A stretch of 64,000 nt of DNA from Apostichopus japonicus (Eukaryota; Echinodermata; Holothuroidea; Aspidochirotida; Stichopodidae): NCBI RefSeq assembly GCF_037975245.1, contig NC_092573.1, forward strand, positions 6,364,001-6,428,000, in the 5' to 3' direction. The position numbers and the translations under genes are program-made. The first letter of the stretch is position 1. Each line of letters opens with the position of its first letter. The notes beneath the pieces are model-generated. The model was not told the origin of the DNA. It saw only the letters and a list, made by a program, of their open reading frames with translations, and did no database searches. Shown piece by piece: positions 1 through 12,590 of this stretch.

Positions 1-2565
1 CTTCATGGTATTAGTGACTGAGGGGTTGCAAAACACGGTCTAATCTTATAACGATAATGTGAGAGGTTCATTGGATGTTTATCGATATAGCCTAAGAAGA
101 CATATAGATTTAGAGTAATCACGCGTAAACAAATACCAGTTGTAAAGCTTGTCTTACACGTACAATGACATGGTGACGACGTATAGACTTCATGCAGACT
201 ACAGACGATATACAAGATGGAGGAGAAATGCTGGATTGAGAGTTTAACGAGGTCAACAGTAAAGAAGACATCACCCATGCTTTGCGACAGACTGGGTAAA
301 CTTTAATCTCCAGTAAACTCACATGACAACAGTAAAATCTGGATTTATCGGATGACCACGTTTATCCGGACCCTGGAAGATCAGCCATTACTCGGAATCC
401 TATCGCCTCCCCCCTCCCCCCATCCCCTCACCCCTCCCAAATATATGTTTCTCGCTCGTGGTCTTATTACATTCCTGTACTGTAAATTCCAGTACAAAAT
501 GTTTTTGCAATCAAAAGTTGTCACCAAACGATATAGCACTCTTTGTCCAAGTCTACATACCCGATAAGCGCAAGAAAACGGACCGCCATTTTATCCGCCG
601 GCCGAATAGTAAACTTGTATTTGTTTGTATTGTGTTTTAATATATATTTGGGGTGTGTGTTTCGGAGGGGGGGGCGGGGGGTAGGGCGGTTGAGGATCTT
701 TATCAATATCATGCAAAAGTACATACTTATCTAAACAATCGTTATCGCATGTTAGGATACTCATCCCTAACGTATTTCTCCGTGAGTTGACGTCACCGTA
801 ACCATGCCATCATTTTTAACGTAAAATAAAATGACTATGGGGTTTCTTGTATACGAGAAATACGAGTACACAGTACGAGAATAACCGTTCAGGCACCACC
901 AACGTGTGAATGTGGGCAAGGTAGAACTTATGCGTTATTATGATATTGCTGTCCACGTTATAAACAAGCGTGCGGCGGGTGGGGCGGGTGGGGCGGGTAG
1001 GGCGGGTGGGGTGGGGGATTTGAATAGATGATACGTTTAGATCACCGCAAGATGTAAACTGAACATGATGTATTATACTCTATTGACAATTTGCTCCCAA
1101 AAAAATTTACTGAAATTGTTGCCAACCTCACCTCACCTCACCTATCGAGGCTCTGAACTGAAAAGTACCCATTAATGGGGCATACCCAAATGTAATGAGA
1201 ACGTGGTGTGGATTTTCCACTTTTATTTGTATCAAAAAGACCGTTGAACCTCTGTGAGCAATGACGGCAAGTCTTAGCCCCATCGCTCTAGTATACAAAA
1301 CCAGAAAACCAAGTCATTAAGTGAAATGAGTTCCAACTTTAAAAAAAAAAAAAATCGAAAACTCCTCTTCAACTCTTATACTCATATATATAGTTCAGTG
1401 TTGGTATGTATATGCCTCTTCATGCGACAATGTGCCTTCCCAAGGGCCATCGGTCAAAGGTCATATAACCAAATTTGGGGTGAGATATATAAACTCCAAG
1501 TATTGCTTACTTCATGGTTTATTTATTGATGTATTTTTACATGTTACTGTTGTGTCCGAAATGTGTATTAATGTTGTATGTCGTTTCTTATAATGTTGCG
1601 AAATTCAAAATGATGCAAAAGGTCGCTTGAAAGTCTGCAAGAATATTGTATATCAACACGAAAAGTGCTTCCACATAAAATAAAATAACGATTTTAAATC
1701 TTGATTCACTGTTTCTATACAGATATTAATATGGAAGATACTAGGGATTGTAATCTGAATTTTTTTTAAAAATTGTCCAAAGCTGGACAGATTATGCATC
1801 CCATTTCTGACGTGTTTATGATAACCTTTTAATAATCTGGACTTTCACTTACAGCGAATTTATCTTTTTCATGAACACGCACGATTCTGGTAGTTGAGAA
1901 TACTGACAATGACATCTTTGAGGGTAGCACTTTCTAGGAATTCTTATACGAAGACGTGTTGGAGATGTCTCCTATACTTTCTGTCGACCTTGAACACTAC
2001 GAACAGTCACGAATTGTTCTCCAGAATGTACATGAGCATGACATTTTGTCAAGGTCGCAAGAATGAGTTCCAGATGGATATGGGACAGTGTAGCAGGGAT
2101 TACAAATCATAGCGTGACTACACTGATCAAACACATGTCACAAAACCGATGTCAAATGGCAGAAAACATATTTATTAATAGTACCACAAAACCTCCATCA
2201 TAATAACTAAATCTAAAAAATACAGAGGGGCCATGGGGGATTTTCAATTTGAAACAACTACAAAGAAAACACGCAAAATAAAAGGCAAATATTCCTCTCT
2301 TGACTTTGTCGAAAAAGGCAACACTCTTTACTAAAGAACCGGGAGAGCCGTTGAATTCACAAATTACAAATCACTTTATGTTACTCGATACTCAAATCCC
2401 ATACTAATTCAATTGATTAGCTCGTGTAAAACGTGTTATTTGCTCTTCACAAGTGAGAAATGCAAACATGAACAGTAACCCTCGATAGACGAAATATTGA
2501 CATTTGAGTCAAACTTATTAATTACGCGCTACATAGATTTCGTTCACTGAGGTGCACAGGGATAC
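1..2565. other. AT-rich flank without recognisable gene
   Basis: Contains C-rich (405-439) and G-rich (664-689, 973-1017) tracts and an A-run at 1341-1353. No frame here has convincing splice borders or domains. Confidence 0.6.
973..1017 (+). repeat. G-rich repeat (GGGCGGGTG) with quadruplex pattern
   Basis: At least eight runs of three or more G separated by one or two bases on the + strand, in otherwise AT-rich DNA. A looser G-rich tract lies at 664-689 and a C-rich one at 405-439. Confidence 0.85.
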
Positions 2566-2826
2566 TTAAGTGATGCGGTCCCGCCTGAATCCCGTCAGAA
2601 TGATTTCGGTCGGGGAGTGAACCTTTATATGGAGGACGTCCTGAGCCTGCATGATCCCCCTTCTCCCCACCTTGTTTGTCCAACCAACTTTCCTCATTAA
2701 GTAAGCGATGTCTAGAAAGAAGTGTCTTAGCTTGAATAATAAACTGCTCGGCATAACAGCTCCAAATTTGATCAATTCTTTCATGATATCACTTGAATAC
2801 AGTTTGTTGGGAAATTTTCTCCTCAA
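2566..2826 (-). CDS. Candidate terminal exon on the minus strand, product unknown
   Basis: On the minus strand a CTGTTTGCAG acceptor-like site precedes TTGAGGAGAAAATTTCC, and 86 codons run to a TAA. The frame contains SSDIMKELIKFGAVMPSSLL, then FKLRHFFLDIAYLMRKVGW, KVGRRGIMQAQDVLHIKVHS and a basic end FRRDRIT. It is less biased in composition than the random AT-rich frames nearby and has few low-complexity residues. I do not recognise a family. No partner exon was found. It could be a chance frame. Confidence 0.25.
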   Translation of the reverse strand: MRRKFPNKLYSSDIMKELIKFGAVMPSSLLFKLRHFFLDIAYLMRKVGWTNKVGRRGIMQAQDVLHIKVHSPTEIILTGFRRDRIT

Positions 2827-3511
2827 CTGCAAACAGCTTCTTTAAGTTTCTCGGGTAAAATACACTGTCCCATAAGAATATTCAGATCGGAAATAGTTCG
2901 GTCAAACTAAGATCAGATATATTACACCGCTCATGGTGTGACCCTTTCACCTTATCAGAATAGTCTATTTTTGTCATTCCCAAATTTCAAGATGTTAATC
3001 GTTATTTTAATCAATAACAAGCAGCCTAAAGCAATTATTTCCATACTTACGACTTTCTTACACGAATCAGTAATATTTTAGATAAAACACGAACCCAACC
3101 TTAATTTTTAGCAAATATAACAAATACACTCTAAATAGCATAAGAAACTCTTGTTCCGATTGAAAGATATCCAAGTTTAAAACGTCTCGTCCGGTAGTAA
3201 CCAGTTTGTAGTCATTTTGTAAAACTGTGATGTTATCTCAAACCGCCTACCCTTCTCTTTTGTTGTTGTTTTATCATATTTCCAATGTAAAATGTTTAAC
3301 AATGTTGACATCAAGTACCCCTATATCACCTTTAGGCAGAGTTAAGAGCTTCGATATGTTAGATTTTATATTTTCAAAATATTTTCAAAAACCCATCTCC
3401 ATCACAGAAAAATAATCTACGTGATGAATAGGAAAAAAAAAACATAATTGAGCAAAACAAAGCACGCGTGGTTCGATAGTGTCATATTTAGACTTGATCA
3501 AGTCTTCAGCA

Positions 3512-3554
3512 GTGTGTGCGCGTGCGCGTGTGTGTATGTACGTATGTGTACATA
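3512..3554. repeat. 43-base alternating purine-pyrimidine tract (Z-DNA-like)
   Basis: GTGTGTGCGCGTGCGCGTGT followed by GTGTATGTACGTATGTGTAC alternates without a break. The GC-alternating centre makes Z-DNA plausible. Confidence 0.8.
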
Positions 3555-4462
3555 AGTTTATATATATCATCTGGTTTTACCTGCTGATAATACTGTCCGA
3601 TTACTATTAAAAGTCAATGGCATATAGCTCAGAATAAGTAGAATACACATCGCTGCATGTTTAATCATCCATTTCTGTGTCAATTCTGCTCGTGGAAGAG
3701 AAAAACTGATCGATCTAAAGTACGAAACTAAATCAACCGTTTGATGTTTACGCCTTCCGCATATCAGCTGCGGAATTAAAATATTACAATTTTCTTATTT
3801 CCTCTCTGTGGATGTCACATTTGATTCAGCTATTGATTTATATCTCATTTATAGGAAAGTATATTGCTATGTTGACCTGTTTTGTTTATTTGGAAATTGT
3901 GATTAAGGATAAAGCGCTGCCATGAATAATAAAACAAAATGGGAAGAAGAGATTTTTTTGTTTTTGAAGATTGATTACGAATTTGATCATAAATATATTT
4001 TTGACATTTATCTGACATTTTTGTAGTTAAACTTTTTTTTATCATAGAACTATCATCGTTTACCATGATATAATGTAACACTAAAAGTGACATAAATAGG
4101 ATTCAAATGTAATGACACATTTTATCCATTCTCAAGTGATTTGAAAATTGCAAACCGGCAGTGAGAACATTCGACAGAAACTAATTTAGCTTCATATGCA
4201 TCCTATAGTCCTATAAAAATTGGGGGGGGGGGGGGGGAATGCGCCCTTCTCAAATTTCTTCAGCTATTCCGGTTTCCAATATACTCAGCAGTAAAAATGG
4301 GCTGTGTTTAATCTTTGGAATGTTTCATAAATTGTTCTTAATATGTTCTTAATGAAATTCTCGATTTGAGTTAACCGTGAAAAAAACCATAGAGCACCGT
4401 TGGATACAACACAACATCGTTTGTCCTTGACACTTTTGGAATCAATTGCAAACGTATTATTT

Positions 4463-4466
<4 letters not shown>

Positions 4467-4553
<87 letters not shown>

Positions 4554-4556
4554 TAT

Positions 4557-4589
<33 letters not shown>

Positions 4590-4630
4590 TATATATAGAT
4601 ATATATATATAGATATATATATATATATAC
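4467..4630. repeat. (TA)n microsatellite with TAGA interruptions
   Basis: About 160 bp of TA repeat, the 3' half interrupted by AGATAT words. Confidence 0.97.
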
Positions 4631-5805
4631 CCATCATCCCCCTATATCTATGTAACAAAATCTCGAAATATTCTTAGCGAGATAGGCCTTACGCGTGTTA
4701 TTCCTTCCCATCTTATGTATTATGTTGTTGCACATAATGTTGTGATAAATCATGTTAGAGTTGCACAGCTCGCACTAGTTTACCATAGCAACGGCAGGAA
4801 TGGGAGATGTAATTTGCCAATGGCGATATCATCAATTGACTTGAGATTTATCATTTAAACAGAATTTCCATAAAGTTCATCAGCGTACGTCCTTAATAAA
4901 ATGTTAAGATAAGATAATGCCGTAAGGAATAATATATTAAATATAAATTCACTGCGTGTAACAACCAAACAAGTTTCCAAGCTTACAAGTAAAACAAGCG
5001 TCTTTCGTGTGGGTAATAAGTATATAAACGTTGTAACAAAAAACGGCTCATTTTGATACTTTCACTGAATTTACAGTATTCGTTTCAATTAGACAGTAAA
5101 TATTTAATTTATATACGTAAAGTGTTTTCAATTTACGTAAGTAACCACAATGTTAAGATCAAATGTCTTTGTCTATACAACTCTTTAAACGAAATACTTT
5201 ATTTATAGTTAATATTAATTAAAGATCCATTGTTTTTACCAAACATTGGGGTTAATTGAAATAACTTGAACAAAAATATAAAAATCCTTTTGATAATTAA
5301 CAATCATCTTTTGATTAGGTTAGGTGTTAGATTTTCTGTATGACGGAATGTATTGGTCTTTGTGGTATGTTAATTAGATCAATGGTATGATGATTGGGAG
5401 ACACTGGGAAGAAGATGTATCTAAATTACCTACCTAAACAGACATTTAACATCAAACGCCTGCAATATGTACCAATACAAATATTAGACGATTAAAACAC
5501 TTCTCTGTATTGATGATTTATATTCGTTTGTTTCTAATAATATATTTATCGTTGTCAGCTTTCCTGTTGATAGCATTTCAAAGCCGATGTTCTGACCATT
5601 TTGTGTATACTGTATGTGTACCAAGAGCATATGGACAAAGTTTTCAACTAACATCATACCCCCCCCCCCGCATCGCCCCTCACCGTCACCCATCACTTGA
5701 CGGTGGTTGGCTTACCCTATCATATCTTGTCATACTTCTTCAGACACCGTATCAAGCTAGAAGAGGAAAAATTTTTGTATCCTACTATCCGAATCTTAGT
5801 GGACA

Positions 5806-5945
5806 TCTCTCCACCTCTCTCTCTACCCTCTCACCCTCTCTTCACCCTCTCTCCTCCTCTCCATCTCTCTCCGCCTCTCTCCACACCCTCCACCCCTTTC
5901 TCTTCTCTCTCTCCACCTCTCTCTCCATTTCTCTCTCTATTTTCC
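5806..5945. repeat. Polypyrimidine (CTCT/CCTCTC) tract
   Basis: About 140 bp consisting almost only of C and T with a few A/G, unit close to CTCTCCAC. The two plus-strand frames rich in Ser/Pro/Leu across it are artefacts. Confidence 0.85.
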
Positions 5946-7587
5946 CATGACTATAAAGATTGCTATGTTAAAAGTAACCTTTATTATCAATATTTATTAA
6001 TACAGTATGTATTTTTATTTACATTCATTAAGTATTTCGATCTACCTTTTGACCTACCAAAAATTACCCCGCGTTGGTACGGTACAGTGTGTTTGCATTC
6101 TATAGCAGATGGCGCTCTTTACATTCAAGTCAGGAAAGTTCCATGTTTTACATACTTTTCATGACGTTTTTTCCGTGCTTCGTCCTTGGTTTACAGCATT
6201 CTTCCTTTCATGAATGTAAAAGCATTTCTGTTAAACTAACTGCAAGGTACAACGGTGGCGAGGTTCTACCTTGTATGACTCTCTTTGTACTTGTTTTTTC
6301 TTCTACCTTTTAACAAAATCATACGAATTTTTCATTAATATTCTGATACGAGTTAACAAGTTTCTTCCAGACTTTGTCCTTATATTCACCATAAATGGTT
6401 CACTTTGAGAACTGTGCTGTTTACAATTCTTATTTAGTAGATATTACAGTTTCAAACTTTGTAGTTATTTAACTGTGACCGTGTTAGTTTCATCTGGGAG
6501 GTGTAATTTCGATAGCACCCAAAAACACCTCTAAATAACACCTCCATCGCTTAATCCAGTCATAAACGACAGCATCTCTGTCAATGTTTAGCTGTGTTTA
6601 CCAAACAAAATATTGCTTTTGCCATTTCATGAACACCAAAACCAACAAGAATTAATCGTCTTACCACATAAGTTACCATAATGAACAGTCTATGAGAAAT
6701 AAATGGTTCCCCCCCTCCCCCTCCCCTCTCTCTCCTATTACAATGTTACTATATATCTACTCTCTAGACATATTAAAGTCCGTCTTCAACAATATGTACA
6801 TTAAAAGATGTTGAAAACATTGATAATTATTCGTTTCGTCACAATTTATAATTTCTTTAGGACATTATATTCTTGCTTTCTCCTTTAACAAGGGGAATTA
6901 AGAAACTTAACAGTAGAGTCATCGTACTGTTGTATTATTTGAATAAACTTACCTTTAACTATACAAACTCTATAGAGAAAGAATCAGACAAACAACAACA
7001 ACACTTTTCTCACACATATAGGAATTAACAATGAAATAAAGTAAAGGCAATTTGGCTTTGTTTAATTCAACTTCTCTTTTTGCTCGCCAAGTGCTACTGC
7101 TAAAGTATTTCTTGAACTTTTTTCTCGGAAATTAATCAAGTTGACGTCAATGTCGTTTGACTAGTGCTGAATTTTATCCTGGGAATTGCCAAAGGTCACT
7201 TTTTGGCCGTTCTGTCAAAGATCGTTTGCTTTTGAGTTTGTAAGTGTAAGGACTCTTTGAAAAAGATGTTTTATAAAAAGACATCTTTATCGTCATTACA
7301 TCAGCATTTGATCCCAAGGTGTAATATATATATATTTACACACACTTCAATAAGATATCCCCTAAGGTTTGTGACTTTTACAACCAGAGATATTAAAAAA
7401 AAATCTGATGTTATCAATCACAAACTTTGGCAATATAAGCTTATGATGAAAGTCGGATGCGATACCTTTTATAACGTTTGTAGTTATTTCCTTAGAGAAG
7501 ATGAGAAACAGAGTAACAGAGATAGAGGTGCATGAAAGCGAAGATACATCAATACAATTATATTCACCTTTCCAGTGTTACAGTATT

Positions 7588-8290
7588 TGTCGTATTAAGC
7601 ATTACATTATTCGTATTCAGTATTATTCTCAATTACTCGTATTATTCGCATTACTTGTATTCTTCGTATTATTCGCAATTACTCGAATTATTGTTATTAT
7701 TTGCATTACTCGCATAATTCGTATTATTCAAATTATTCGTATTATTCGTATTATATGTATTATTCGCATTACTCGTACTATTCGCATTACTTGTATTCTT
7801 CGTAGTATTCGCAATAACTCGAATTATTCTTATTATTTGCATTACTGGCATTATTCGTATTATTCAAATTGTTCGTATTATTCGTATTATATGTATTATT
7901 CGTACTTTTCGTATTACTCGTATTATACGCATTTCTCGCATTATTCGTCTTATTCGTATTATTCGCATTACTCGTATTATTCGTTTAATTAGGATTATCG
8001 TATTCAGTATTATTCGCAGTACTCGTATTATTCGTATTCAGTATTATTCGCAGTACTCGTACTATTCGTATTACTCGTATTCTTCGCATTTCTCGCATTA
8101 TTAGTCTTATTCGTATTATTCGCGTTACTCGTATTATTCGTTTAATTAGGATTATTCGTATTCAGTATTATTCGTATTCAGTAGTATTCGCACTATTCGT
8201 ATTCAGTAGTATTCGCACTATTCGTATTATTCGTATGCAGTAGTATTCGTCTTATTCGCACTACAAGTATTATTCGCATTCAGTAGTATA
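7588..8290. repeat. ATTCGT/ATTACTCG minisatellite with nested duplications
   Basis: About 700 bp of degenerate units such as TATTCGTATTATTCGCATTA. On top of the short unit, larger blocks are duplicated: 7665 onward recurs at 7801 (about 136 bp apart). The block ending TTTAATTAGGATTA at 7984 recurs at 8141 (157 bp apart). The open frames (IRIIRI or SYYSHYS on +, NNTNNTN on -) are by-products of the repeat. CpG is retained in nearly every unit, in contrast to the CpG-poor flanks. Confidence 0.85.
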
Positions 8291-8299
8291 TTGTTCGTA

Positions 8300-11200
8300 A
8301 TTGAAACAGTTTTGTGTATCGATTTTCGTTAACCTTCGAAGCCAGTGGATACTAAAATCATATAATATGTAGTTAATTTGCAAGACCAGTCTTACGTTTT
8401 ATTCTAAGAACGTGTATAAGAATACCAAAAAAAAGATAAATAAATTAAAATAAATGATATTGATGTTTCTCCCTTTCATCTCGTTTATTAAACCTTTGGC
8501 AATATGTTGAATGAATAAATTGCTTAGGCTTAGCAAAAATAGATGTAGGCTAATACACTTAACAGGTTCGGGCAAAGGAAGCAAAGTTAATGATAAGAAG
8601 AAAAACAATTATGAAGCCGGTAAGAGAAAACAATTATAAATTTTGAAGGACATTATGGAATAGTTCAAATGATTATTCTGTAGAAAAGATATTTGCTTAC
8701 CAAAAATTAACACCTTCGAGTCGAGATGAATATTTGAGGTAAATATGTCAGTTGAAGTGAATGGGGCGGGGGGGGGGGGGAGAGGGGGGCGATATGGATG
8801 GATGAATTGAGCTGCTAACATTGCAATTAGAGAAAATTCATTGAAAGACAATACTTAAAAAGTGTCAGAGAAAAGATTAGCCGCATGACGTAACGAGGAT
8901 GATATCATTGTTATTGACCTTAATCGTAATCTTAATTGATCTTAATTGATCCTAATCTTAATGAGCGATTCATTCCAATGAATTGGGTTACCATAATATT
9001 TATTCTCTGGAGAGGAGAAACAGGTAGCCATGTGTTCCCTTCATTATCTAGTGTTAGATTGATCTAAGGATAACGAGAAGTCTTGATGAGATAAGCCATT
9101 ATGATTATAATACTTATACGATAAGTCATTGTCTGTAGGACGGAAATGTCAGAATTATATGGAATTTAATTCGTATCTATTTAGTGACAAGGACAAAAAA
9201 GTGACGACATATGCAAGGTAAATATTGTTACAATGAGCAATGCAATTACCAATAAACAAAGAAAAGGAGAAATATGAATAAGTTTACATTATGGTTTATT
9301 TTACCCCGGTGTTATATCTCTCTCGAGAATAGAATAGAACATAAATAGATATACCGACAATATAGTTAACCTATCGCAAACAATATCACATTGTCAATTT
9401 AACCTCCAACATCCTTTACCCTTCGTAATCGTAAATACTATTAGACATAACTTTATTTTGCTTTGTTTAGATTTATTATAATGCTATATATTTATATTTG
9501 TGTTCGGGTAAAACGGGGGTGGTGCATGCCCACACACCCTCTGGATTCTCGCCTGATTGCGTTATGATATATATAGTTAATTTCTGAGCTTATTTCATAA
9601 TTTGCCACACATCCGCATTCGATCCGACGTAATTGGATAATATCACCGCTAGGGTGATATACTGTGTGGGAAGTTCAAATTGATTTGCAAATGCATCTCT
9701 AAAGGGACAGTCACATGTGACGTAACTTTATAGGACACATTCTGAGACTTACTTATATTAACCTTGTTGACGTACACGTGTGACTGTGTAAAGTCTTATA
9801 TTTTAGACCTTTTTTTCAATCTCCACTCTCTTTCCAAGAAAAGGGCGGAGGGGGAAATCTTCATGTGTTGTCAGCCCAACATTAAGATAAATATCTTGTT
9901 TATCAAATGTGACGGTTTAAGAAAGAAACACGTTGTCTGAAATAGTGGACGAGATCCAAATCAGAACTTGTGTAATCGCAACATATATATCATTTTGTGT
10001 TTTAAATTTAATGAAATGCGTATGGCAAGTACTTAGTGAGAAACATCATCACAGTACATATGATGAAAAAATTATCATCTTCTCCCTTTATTCCTTTATA
10101 ATGTAAATGTAATATGTTCACAAAAAGAAAGTAATACTCCTTTAAAAAGATGCATTCTTTCCTTGATACACAATCCTTTAATATATCTTGCTCACGACTC
10201 ATTATAAGATAACAATACAAACAATATTAACATTAATGTCTATGTACTAATTGACAGTAGCGTATAGCATTGCGTAGTTAAATCATGTGACCTGAACTTT
10301 CGTCAACTTTTTTTCTCGACATCTATTGCCACGATGAGGATTGCAGCTTAGCTTAGGTTCATAATTTAATGGACACAAAACGAAAAAGATGGTCGACATT
10401 TGAGTTAGAAGTCAATCATCATTGATATGAAATTAATGTATTTCTTTCTTCTGCAAGGGCTGTGCCGTATGGGTGTAATTATGGAGACCCGGTCTATTTC
10501 GTGTATTACTCTGTCAATATCGATATTTGTTAAGGTTTTGTTGAACCTGTTCGACATCACAGTGACGGTGAATGTGGGGGGGGGGTGGGGGGAGGTGTCG
10601 AGTGAGAACCGAGTACAAGAGTTCTTGAACTTGTACTCTGCGCCAACTAGAGCACCAACGACAGTGGGCTGAGAAGCAAAGAGTTAAGGGGGACGTTGCC
10701 CAATTTTGGACATATTCGCAGTTTAAACGAATTAAACATTTGTTGATGCTACGGTGGCCCAACTGAGAGATAGACAAATTCAACATTTTAACACATAATT
10801 TCGACTCTTTCACTTTTTCTTAAGATATTTCTACTTGCTTCGAAGTCATCGATATCATTATAGTGTAAACCTATTGTACATTTAGATCTCTCATATAAAT
10901 CTTATATTATTCCTGTGTGTTGCGATATTATAAAGAAACATTTAAGGTTAATGTACATTTCATTATATTCTAGGGTTCCGGGCTGGAATCCATCTAAAGT
11001 TATTATATGCAACACTTCTTTCCTTTTCGCATACCCCTCTCTGAAGTCTTTATTTATCAATTAAAACCAAATATCTTACTAGCTGACGTGGTGACCGGTG
11101 CTTTAAGGGACTTTTTGTGGCCTAGGATCCCATGTTTACTTCTCACTTGATGTCCCCTCAGAACCCAGGAGGATGCGAAGAGGGTCGGTCAAATCGACCA

Positions 11201-11649
11201 GAAGCGAGCGCGAATCCTTGCCTGTGGGGGTCTAACCATTCTGTGCGACCGCCATGTTTGCTATTGAATACGTGGCCTAATGAGGCGCTATTCTCCTAAA
11301 AATATTGAATGTATGAATGCTTTTAAGGGACACTGTAGTATTTTTAAAGTAAAGACAAGTTCTAAACTAGCGCCATCATTTTTATTATGAAATGTTTATT
11401 TTCATTTCTTGGTGTGTTGGTTACAGCTCAGTTGACACACTGCAAAGCCAAATAAAACTGTGACGGGAATAGAAGGGAATGTCCAGGAACCTTAGTAAAA
11501 TAGTCTATTCTACACAAATACGCTGGTGAAATTATAAAACATACACTAGGTAACAACCCCATCCCCATTATCCCTCACACCCCACCCAAAGGATTCGTTC
11601 AATATAATAGAGTTCACATTTAAAGATTGCTGTACTATTAGAGGTAATT

Positions 11650-11650
<1 letters not shown>
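8300..11650. other. AT-rich intergenic DNA without recognisable gene
   Basis: Holds a G-run at 8765-8779 and a short repeated CTTAATTGATC word near 8930-8950. There is a perfect hairpin at 9640-9660 (ATATCACC/GGTGATAT) and a spaced inverted repeat at 9708-9719 / 9775-9786. Nothing codes recognisably. Confidence 0.55.

Positions 11651-11651
<1 letters not shown>

Positions 11652-11719
<68 letters not shown>
11652..11719. repeat. (TA)n microsatellite at the 5' edge of the LINE remnant
   Basis: Pure TA repeat immediately followed by the truncated reverse transcriptase fragment; probably the host insertion site. Confidence 0.95.
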
Positions 11720-11720
<1 letters not shown>

Positions 11721-11734
11721 ACACCGGCTTAACG

Positions 11735-12590
11735 GCTCGAAACCATTGTGCTGTTGGGCTTTGAGGAACTGAATTGCGCACTGCCATCCTATATGATTCT
11801 CGGCACTCCAGTCCAGCTCACAAAGGTCGTCAATAAGTCTATCAAAGTTGGTGGTGCTTCCATTGCTTCTTGTGATCAAGTCCGCAACCTCGGGGTTATT
11901 TTCGACAAACACATGAAAATGGATAAACATATCAGTAAAGTTTGCAAGACTGGTTTCTACTATATTTTTAATCTAAAGAAGATTAGGTAGGAAACATATG
12001 TCTTCTAGAACTATGAGCACCTTGGTTCATTCATTTATTCATAGCCATTTGGATTATTGCAATAGTTTGCTCCATGGTGTTCCAGGGTATCTGATTCAGA
12101 GACTGCAACGTCTGCAGAACAGCGCAGCCAGACTTGTTGTAGACTGCTATATGACTTCAACACACCATCGTTGAGTATCCTCCATTCTTTGCACTGGTTG
12201 CCTGTTGAATTCAGAATTAAGTTTAAAGTACTGCTCCTGGTGTATAAGTGCATTCATGGAACGGCACCCGCCTATTTGTCAGACGATCTGTCCTTCCAGG
12301 TCAATACTCGTTATACCTTGCGTTCTAGCAATACACTCACTCTCACTGTTCCCAGAACTAAACTGAAAACCTATGGCGACCGTGCCTTTCCATCAGCCGG
12401 GCACAAGCTCTGGAATGGTCTGCCCATATCTGTGCGGAGTTCTCCCACTCTCAGTCAGTTCAAGTCTTGTTTGAAGACTCATTTTTTCAAGTTGGTGTTC
12501 TATTAGGGTTGTACAGCGCTATTGAATACTTCGTTGATTTAAGCGCTTTATAAATTCATTTATTATTTATTATTATTATATAGATTCAGG
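11735..12590 (+). pseudogene. 5'-truncated, decayed non-LTR (LINE) retrotransposon: C-terminal reverse transcriptase and 3' tail
   Basis: Fragments in different frames match the C-terminal part of CR1/L2/Jockey-type reverse transcriptases. They include LGTPVQLTKV, VRNLGVIFDKHMKMDKHISK (about 11897-11942), IHSHLDYCNSLLHGVPG, RLQRLQNSAARLV, then SILHSLHWLPVEFRIKFKVL and CIHGTAPAYLSDDL (12171-12285). The frame ends HKLWNGLPISVRSS and stops at 12506. Stops around 11988 and a frameshift near 12170 show it is dead. The 3' tail has a paired AGCGCT/AAGCGCTT motif and ends in TTATTATTTATTATTATTA, as CR1/L2-like elements often do. It begins right after a (TA)n tract and most of the element (endonuclease and catalytic YADD region) is missing. 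It lies about 1.2 kb upstream of receptor exon 1. Confidence 0.85.

Noticed and set aside
7501-7992. 163-residue frame rich in IRIIRI and SYYSHY
   Set aside because: It follows the ATTCG minisatellite period and has no start context or domain.
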